Assembly (NCBI GenBank): GCA_963680875.1
Contig: OY804579.1
Location: 54,016,036 to 54,080,035, forward strand
Length of the DNA stretch: 64,000 bases
Direction: 5' to 3'
Source of the DNA: Bathymodiolus brooksi
Lineage: Eukaryota; Mollusca; Bivalvia; Mytilida; Modiolidae
The translations under genes and the position numbers were made by a program. This document shows, one piece after another, positions 57,990 to 64,000 of the stretch. Under the pieces are notes generated by a model, which had not been told where the DNA came from, did no database searches, and was given only the letters and a program-made list of their open reading frames with translations. The number at the start of each line of letters is the position of its first letter. The first letter of the stretch is position 1.

Positions 57990-59535
57990 TATTTAAACTA
58001 AGATTGACCTCCGTCAAGCAGGCATAGTTTACCGTAGCTGATTTTAGCTATTATGGTTAGATCCTTTAAACTAAGATTGACTTCTGACAAGCAGGCATAG
58101 TTTACCGTAGCTGATTTTAGCTATTATGGTTAGATCCTTTAAACTAAGATTGACCTCCGTCAAGCAGGCATAGTTTACCGTAGCTGATTTTAGCTATTAT
58201 GGTTAGATCCTTTAAACTAAGATTGACTTCTGACAAGCAGGCATAGTTTACCGTAGTGATTTTAGCTATTATGGTTAGATCCTTTAAACTAAGATTGACC
58301 TCCGTCAAGCAGGCATATTTTACCGTAGCTGATTTTAGCCATTATGGTTAGATCTTTTAAACTAAGATTGACCTCCGTCAAGCGGGCATGGGTTTACCGT
58401 AGCTGATTTTAGCTATTATGGTTAGATCCTTTAAACTAAGATTGACCTCCGTCAAGCGGGCATGAGTTTACCGTAGCTGATTTTAGCTATTATGGTTAGA
58501 TCCTTTAAACTAAGATTGACCTCTGACAAGCAGGCATAGTTTACGTAGCTGATTTTAGCTATTATGGTTAGATCCTTTAAACTAAGATTGACCTCCGTCA
58601 AGCGGGCATGGGTTTACCGTAGTTGATTTTAGCTATTATGGTTAGATCCTTTAAACTAAGATTGACCTCCGTCAAGCGGGCATGGGTTTACCGTAGCTGA
58701 TTTTAGCTATTATCGTTAGATCCTTTAAACTAAGATTGACCTCCGTCAAGCGGGCATGGGTTTACCGTAGCTGATTTTAGCTATTATGGTTAGATCCTTT
58801 AAACTAAGATTGACCTCTGACAAGCAGGCATAGTTTACCGTAGCTGATTTTAGCTATTATCGTTAGATCCTTTAAACTAAGATTGACCTCCGTCAAGCGG
58901 GCATGGGTTTACCGTAGCTGATTTTAGCTATTATGATTAGATCCTTTAAACTAAGATTGACCTCCGTCAAGCGGGCATGGGTCTACCGTAGCTGATTTTA
59001 GCTATTATGGTTAGATCCTTTAAGCTAAGATTGACCTCCGACAAGCAGGCATAGTTTACCGTAGCTGATTTTAGCTATTATGGTTAGATCCTTTAAACTA
59101 AGATTGACCTCCGTCAAGCGGGCATGGGTTTACCGTAGCTGATTTTAGCTATTATGGTTAGATCCTTTAAACTAAGATTGACCTCCGTCAAGCAGGCATA
59201 TTTTACCGTAGCTGATTTTAGCTATTATGGTTAGATCTTTTAAGCTAAGATTGACCTCCGACAAGCAGGCATAGTTTACCGTAGCTGATTTTAGCTATTA
59301 TGGTTAGATCCTTTAAACTAAGATTGACCTCCGTCAAGCGGGCATGGGTTTACCGTAGCTGATTTTAGCTATTATGGTTAGATCCTTTAAACTAAGATTG
59401 ACCTCCGTCAAGCAGGCATATTTTACCGTAGCTGATTTTAGCTATTATGGTTAGATCTTTTAAACTAAGATTGACCTCCGTCAAGCGGGCATGGTTTACC
59501 GTAGCTGATTTTAGCTATTATGGTTAGATCCTTTG
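57990..59535. repeat. Tandem array, 72-74 bp unit, about 21 copies, two main types
   Basis: Unit: ACTAAGATTGACCTCCGTCA, AGCGGGCATGGGTTTACCGT, AGCTGATTTTAGCTATTATG, GTTAGATCCTTTAA. Two types alternate irregularly: CCGTCAAGCGGGCATGGGTTT and CTGACAAGCAGGCATAGTTT, with an intermediate CCGTCAAGCAGGCATATTTT. Length differences come from the GGG/AG part. Confidence 0.95.
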
Positions 59536-59544
59536 GTTTCTTGC

Positions 59545-59670
59545 TCCCAAACACTTTTAAATCATTTTGTATTCCTATCTTTTGCCTTTGAGCGTACTTC
59601 ATGAATGTTATTCCAGAAATTGAATATCTACGTTTTTGTTTTGTTATCTTCAGCTTTTGTGTTTCTACCA
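59545..59670 (-). repeat. Dispersed repeat R3, minus orientation
   Basis: TTTGAGCGTACTTCATGAAT, GTTATTCCAGAAATTG and ATATCTACGTTTTTG are the complement of the R3 order at 28555 and 37781. Confidence 0.6.
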
Positions 59671-60213
59671 GACACATTACACAGCTAACAGATACAAATC
59701 TATAGACTAATTCACTAGCAACGTTGTAACAACAGGAACTACACTCATGCTCTGGCGATTCTTATAATTACACTAACTACACTCATGCTCTGGTGATTCT
59801 TATTATTAAATATATTCTCAAGAAATAATGCAGAACAAACCAATTGTATATTTAATTAAACATTCGTGTTCTTTAAGTATTGTTGCGTTTGACCAGTTTG
59901 TCATGTTATCACGATATAACTATAATTGCTTCTTTATACATTTAATTTCTTGAAATATTTTTTCACAGCTTAATTTTTTAATTTTTCTGATCATTTCATC
60001 AGGTTCACGATATCAAAGCTTGCAAAACTGCATGAAACAATTCTCAATATAATCAATAGCTCATTGATTAATGTTCAATAAAAAACTCATAACTGTTCAA
60101 AAATTTCAGTGATACAACACATTGTTTTGGCTGGTAAATTTGTCATGGCTTTAATATAAAAAATTCAATCACAATCAACATCAATTGTCCATCAGTAAAT
60201 GATGAAAATATTA
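59671..60213. other. Intergenic, nothing recognised
   Basis: AT-rich. CACTCATGCTCTGG-GATTCTTAT is present twice (about 59741 and 59782), a short duplication. Confidence 0.4.
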
Positions 60214-60316
60214 CTATTGGCCGATCCAATAGGAGAACATACCACTGGGCGATCCATAGTGGTTAGAACTGTTTTTCATCAAATTCCGCCAATGAGAATA
60301 CTTTCAGAACTGAAAG
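60214..60316. repeat. Three small hairpins at the 3' side of the YR retroelement
   Basis: CTATTGG-CCGAT-CCAATAG (60214-60232) and CCACTGGGCGATCCATAGTGG-type (60242-60262; 5 bp outer stem) share a CGATCC centre. CTTTCAG-AA-CTGAAAG (60301-60316) is a third. They lie just beyond the hydrolase stop and could belong to the element's terminal region, or be chance. Confidence 0.4.
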
Positions 60317-60321
60317 TATGA

Positions 60322-60970
60322 TCACTGCCAAACAAATTTGAGAAAAAATACCAGACAAATTACCAGCCTAATTATAAGGGTAAACATGTATATATGGTAC
60401 TTAAAGAATGTTTCTAAGGCACCCTGTATGGCATTGATGAAAATATCGTTGCCAATGAAAGACAAGCGAGTACCATCTGGGTCAAATAGTGCTGGCAGCT
60501 TGTCATCAAAACCTGGATATTCTATGACATAACAGTTTTTGTTCAAAAAGTAAGATCTGACATGACGGTTGATTCGCCTCCTTGTTTTTTTTTCCATTTT
60601 TGTTGTGATTGTTGACAGGCGCCATTTTATGCGTGGTAAAATAGAAGACCATATGATAGGACAACCTGGTAATATTTCAATGAACGATGAAACAAACGTA
60701 ACTTTTATTTGATAAGTGAGTAAGCCACAAGGAGTTTCAGTATGCCCAATATCGTTACCCCCACAGTGTATAAGTACAGCACTAGGAAAGCCATACACAT
60801 TCAACAGGCCTTGTATCAGTGACGTCAAATGGTTCCACCTCATTTTACTCATTCCCACCCATACAATCTGTACACCATATCATTCCAGTCCTAGGTTTCT
60901 ACCCGTAGACCGGTTTCTTGTGTGTTCAGCCGCTCTTCGTATCAAGGAGCTTTCAACCATCCAAACTGTT
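60322..60970 (-). pseudogene. SGNH/GDSL-type hydrolase of the YR retroelement
   Basis: An esterase-like domain of unknown role carried by Ngaro-type elements. One frame from about 60967 reads VWMVESSLIRRAAEHTRNRS (block I; the Ser nucleophile is in Ser-Ser, the usual Gly before it is Glu), LGLE, a TGA at 60882-60880, then VWVGMSKMRWNHL, LIHCGGNDIG (block III, Gly-Gly-Asn-Asp) and, near the end, LFDPDGTRLSFIGNDIF (block V). In block V the expected Asp-x-x-His is Asp-Gly-Thr-Arg, so the catalytic His has been replaced. The last 25 residues are hydrophobic and beyond the usual domain end, and may be read-through into 3' sequence. Its position after the recombinase matches the group. Confidence 0.75.
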
Positions 60971-60998
60971 TGTAAACCTAAAATAGACTAAGACTGAA

Positions 60999-61934
60999 TT
61001 ATAATCTAATATAACGTTGGTATGAGTTGGACCTCCATCTGCCCTCCCTTCTTTTTAATTTTATTTCATCCTCATTAAGACCCAGCATGGCATAATATGT
61101 AGCTGCTCCAATTCTAAAAGAAAGTGTATTAATTCTATGAGTATTATATTCCAAAAATTGTAGGGATGACTGTAATGCTGGGAGAAATTGCGTTCTTGTC
61201 AATACACTGAGATTAAGGTGACAGAAAAGTGGCCCATCGAATTTAGGTCTGATATTTAAATATGCCTTTAGTGCAGAATATGTGCTAAATGGTAAAATAT
61301 TATCATCAATCTTTAGCACACAAGATTTCCCATATTGATCTGTTTTCGAATATCTTAATCGCAATGACAAAGTTTTATCATTATCAAAATTTATATCATT
61401 GTTCTGAATTATTTTCTCAGATTCATTTGAACTTGTGCAAGCAAATTCTCCCACTCTATGTTAAGCTGAAAAGACAAGAGCAAAAGCAGACATGAACATG
61501 ACAGCCTCGTACCGTGATGAGCACACATGCATTAATGCAGTAGGAAATGTTTTCATCATTTGGACAGTTATAGGCAATCGCATGTCAGACGTACCATATA
61601 ATTTGTTCATTTCTTTTAACATTTGTTTAACAATAAAGTGTTGAGTGGTGTCCTGCAAACCTTTACATTTTAATGAAAAACTTAATGCTGACACATATGT
61701 CTTGGCTGTTGAAGGCGTGTAAGAATTGTAAGCCAACAATGCAATAAAACTTGAAATATGATTAACAGGTGGAGGCCAAATTACATCAAGATTGTAGTTT
61801 TTACGAAATTTGTTGAAGGCGGACATGCCGGTTTCATAGGAATTCCATGTATTTGTAGATAATGACGCTTGCAATATTTCATTTGCTTCTACCACAAAAG
61901 GCTCAAGAACTCCACAGGGATTCGACAAGGTCAT
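60999..61934 (-). pseudogene. Tyrosine recombinase of the YR retroelement
   Basis: Would integrate the circular DNA copy. The N-terminal core-binding part (61934-61461) has LSTNTWNSYETGMSAFNKF and AYNSYTPSTAKTYVSALSF. A TAA at 61463-61461 interrupts, and the same frame continues with HRVGEFACTS (catalytic Arg I), LRYSKTDQYGK (beta-hairpin Lys), NTLSFRIGAATYYAMLG (Arg II) and GRWRSNSYQRYIRL (Tyr nucleophile near the end). In the second motif the usual His-x-x-Arg reads Leu-Ser-Phe-Arg, so the catalytic His is missing. The length of about 310 codons is normal. The frame starts one register away from the RT-RNase H linker. Confidence 0.8.
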
Positions 61935-63549
61935 CGATCTGCTGATGGTGCCAGCTTTCTGAACTGTTCGACCTGCCCACGAAAAATATAGTCTGCAATT
62001 TTATTAAAGGATGAAAAAATGTGTTTTGCTTTTAACTGAATGTTTGACTTTAAAGTTCAATAGACAACAAATCTGAGCAGTGCTATGACTCTTTCGGATT
62101 TTGCGGATTTGTTATTAAGAATAAATACTACAGCTTCATTGTCGCAGAAAAATATAACTTTTTTGTTTTTTAACAGGTGACCCCAAAGATAAATAGCTAA
62201 TGCTTTCGGTATCAATTCTAAATACGTAATATCCCTGAGAGCAGGGGTGTTTTTCCATGCTGCAGGCCACTGCATGAAAACCCATTTCCTTGCAAAAATT
62301 GCAGCACATCCCTTACTTGAACCCCCTGCACTATCCGTGTACAATTCAAGATCATAATTTGATGACCAGTTTATCTCTGGTATGTACGAAATACCATTAA
62401 AATCTTCTAGAAACTCTTTCCACACCAAAGAGATCACATTTCATAGCATTTGTCACCCTGATAAAATGGTGTGGCTTTTTAGCTTTGCTTGTAGCAGCAT
62501 AGATACGTCTAGAAAAAGCTCTCCCTGCTGGGAGTGCTTTTGTACAGAATGCTAAGGAATCTACCAAAGATTGAAGTGTCCTCAATGTTACTTTTGAATT
62601 CCCCATAACAAGCATAATCTTGTCTTTCAATTCAGATATCTTATTTTCTGGAATTTTAATAATCATCTTTCCGGTGTCAATGGTCAGGCCTAGATATTCT
62701 ATGAGTGTCGTAGGGGCTACTGTTTTTTTCGTTAGCCAGAGGGACATTTAAGCGGTCACATACACTAAGAAAATTGTTTAACAAAACCTGGCAGTCATTT
62801 GTTCCTACCGAACCTGCGAAAAAGAAATCGTCTAAGTAGTGATCAATGTTTTCACTATTACTCTCTCTTTTAACAGCCCAATCTATGAAGGACGAACATT
62901 TTTCAAAATATGAAGAGCTTTGTGATAACCCCATTGGAAGCATTTTATCGATATAGAAATTTCAGTTTAACTGTATACCTAACAAGTCAAAAGAACCTGG
63001 GTATATAGGCAGAAGCCTAAACGCTGATTTAATATCAGATTTTGCACAAAGAGCATATTCCCCCAAACGTTGCACGATTGAAATGGCGTTATCAAACGGA
63101 GAATACTGAACCATCGAAAAATAAGGATCGATATAAGCTTTTATTCCTTGTCCTATTGGGTATGAATGATGTGTAATAAGCCTAAATCCTCCCGTTTTTT
63201 TAGGCACGATTCCTATTGGACTGAATCTGAGGTTTGATATGGGGCGATGTGAAAATGGACCCATTATTCTAACAAATTCAATCTCACTTTGAATTTTTTG
63301 TAATGCAATATCAGGGTATTGGTATATGGTTTTTAAATTTTTACAAACAACTGGAGTACGAGGGCCTGTGTAATTTATTTTAAACCCGTATGTAAAACCA
63401 TCCATCAAAATGTTTGCGCTTTCATAGTCGGTATAATTCATCAACATATTGCACAATTCTCTAGTATTAACTGGTGATTTTCCGAGAGACCAAATGTACT
63501 CTTTTTCTACCACTTCTGAAAATAAAACAAATTTACCAAACGCATTCAT
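61931..63549 (-). pseudogene. Reverse transcriptase-RNase H of the YR retroelement
   Basis: Copies the element RNA into DNA. Residues 1-195 (63549-62962) include FSPIGIVPKKTGGFRLI and CAKSDIKSAFRLLPI, the fingers and first catalytic Asp. An in-frame TGA at 62964-62962 follows GIQLN. Next, MLPMGLSQSS and HYLDDFFFAG (catalytic YLDD). A run of seven A (62723-62729) causes a shift, after which EYLGLTIDT and the connection domain continue (62747-62397). A second shift near 62428 leads to RNase H (62437-62057) with LYTDSAGG, ITYLELIPKA and FCDNEAVV, giving the D-E-D acids. After a stop at 62059-62057 a linker with LKAKHIFSSFNKIADYI and EQFRKLAPSADR continues to 61931. Four lesions in total; catalytic residues are otherwise present. 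Confidence 0.85.
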
Positions 63550-63557
63550 TAAATTAT

Positions 63558-64000
63558 TTATCTAAAGCTTAAAGGGAGCCTAGGCCTGTTCATTTGGCTA
63601 GGTCTTTGCAAATTTTGGTTATTCTGATAGGCTGTACCCCTTATTTGTGTGCGTGTTGTGTTCGGAATGCCCCGCGATAGATAACTAACACAGTGAATGC
63701 TCGGATGTTGAAGCGAGCATTTGATACATGTTTGTTTATACTGACAATTTAATCTGTTGCAACTACCCCTGTAATTATAATCATAGCAATGAAATTTTGA
63801 TGTTCTTTGTGTATAATTAATTGTACTGTTTACCAACGTAGTAATGAAGCGAAGCCAAAGTTCTCCATCAATACTAGCTCAACTTTTTGTTGGGTTTCTC
63901 GGTACCCTTAACCTGAATTGCTGGTCATATAACAACCATCTTGACGATGGGCTTTCTTCTGCTATATTTCTAATAATGTACATATATCTCAGGAGTTCAG
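63558..64000 (-). pseudogene. Gag-like protein of the YR retroelement, C-terminal part
   Basis: Probably the nucleic-acid-binding structural protein of the element. From the window edge one frame reads IAEESPSSRWLLYDQQFRLR, then a TGA at 63881-63879, then SIDGELWLRF and a Cys/His cluster CYDYNYRGSCNRLNCQY with a following CIKCSLQHPSIHC. The ELWL block before a C-x7-C-x4-C plus C-x2-C-x4-H-x4-C cluster is characteristic of gag proteins in DIRS and Ngaro-type elements. The frame ends at 63558, nine bases before the start of the RT frame. The TGA falls where a Trp codon would be expected before Ala-Ser-Ile-Asp; a single G-to-A change would explain it. The N-terminus lies outside the window. Confidence 0.7.

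Larger units (their letters stand above)
60322..64000 (-). mobile_element. Tyrosine-recombinase retrotransposon (Ngaro/DIRS type), decayed, partial
   Basis: On the minus strand the order is gag-like zinc finger protein, reverse transcriptase, RNase H, tyrosine recombinase, SGNH hydrolase. Reverse transcriptase plus tyrosine recombinase without an integrase defines the DIRS order, and an SGNH hydrolase is known from the Ngaro group. Such elements integrate a circular DNA copy by recombination, so no target-site duplication is expected. The copy runs off the right edge of the window, so its left terminal repeat is not visible; the expected split direct repeats were not found at the other side. 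Each coding part has stops or shifts, so the copy is inactive. Confidence 0.85.

Noticed and set aside
60338..60991. Plus-strand frames over the hydrolase region
   Set aside because: Antisense shadows of the YR retroelement, whose minus-strand reading shows clear domain motifs.

Overview
The window looks like non-coding, repeat-rich nuclear DNA of an animal, most likely a mollusc and plausibly a bivalve such as a mussel. This is inferred from AT-rich sequence full of TACATGTA-type words, tRNA-derived SINE-like repeats of mollusc type, a short dispersed repeat that I recall as common in mussel DNA, and a mixture of LINE, Tc1, hAT-like and tyrosine-recombinase retroelements. I see no bacterial gene organisation and no convincing host protein gene. 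One 121-codon reading frame (40375-40740, minus) is the only candidate for a host exon, and it is weak.

Layout. 0-7 kb: fold-back repeat, LINE 3' end, an RNase H relic, and a 10-copy array of about 155 bp. 7-12.8 kb: a 5.7 kb purine-only-like, G-rich minisatellite. 13-23.7 kb: small minisatellites, three fold-back or SINE-like elements, then a 44 bp and a 25 bp array. 24-27.8 kb: a 3.8 kb block bounded by matching 8 bp direct repeats and hAT-like ends; it holds a LINE reverse transcriptase relic, a tRNA-Ala-like sequence, a 40 bp array and an hAT transposase relic. 28-33 kb: several copies of one dispersed repeat family, called R1 here. 33.5-35.1 kb: a complete Tc1/mariner element with a single nonsense codon. 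35-46.4 kb: SINE-like copies and arrays of 33, 35 and 42 bp. 46.8-56.5 kb: about 148 copies of a 65 bp unit that grew out of the interior of one R1 copy. 58-59.5 kb: a 73 bp array. 60.3-64 kb, minus strand: a decayed Ngaro/DIRS-type tyrosine-recombinase retrotransposon with gag-like, RT-RNase H, recombinase and SGNH hydrolase segments, running off the right edge.

The coding material is therefore all from mobile elements, and most of it is broken by stops or frameshifts. The striking property is density of tandem repeats: about a dozen arrays with unrelated units (25, 33, 35, 40, 42, 44, 48, 65, 73, 155 bp and a G-rich one) occupy roughly a third of the window. The best leads are the visible origin of the 65 bp satellite from a dispersed repeat, the 3.8 kb block with hAT-like outer ends and a matching target-site duplication, the G-rich strand-asymmetric array, and the YR retroelement.

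Repeat-family names R1, R2 and R3 are local labels for this window only. Boundaries of arrays and dispersed copies are by eye, usually good to 10-30 bases.
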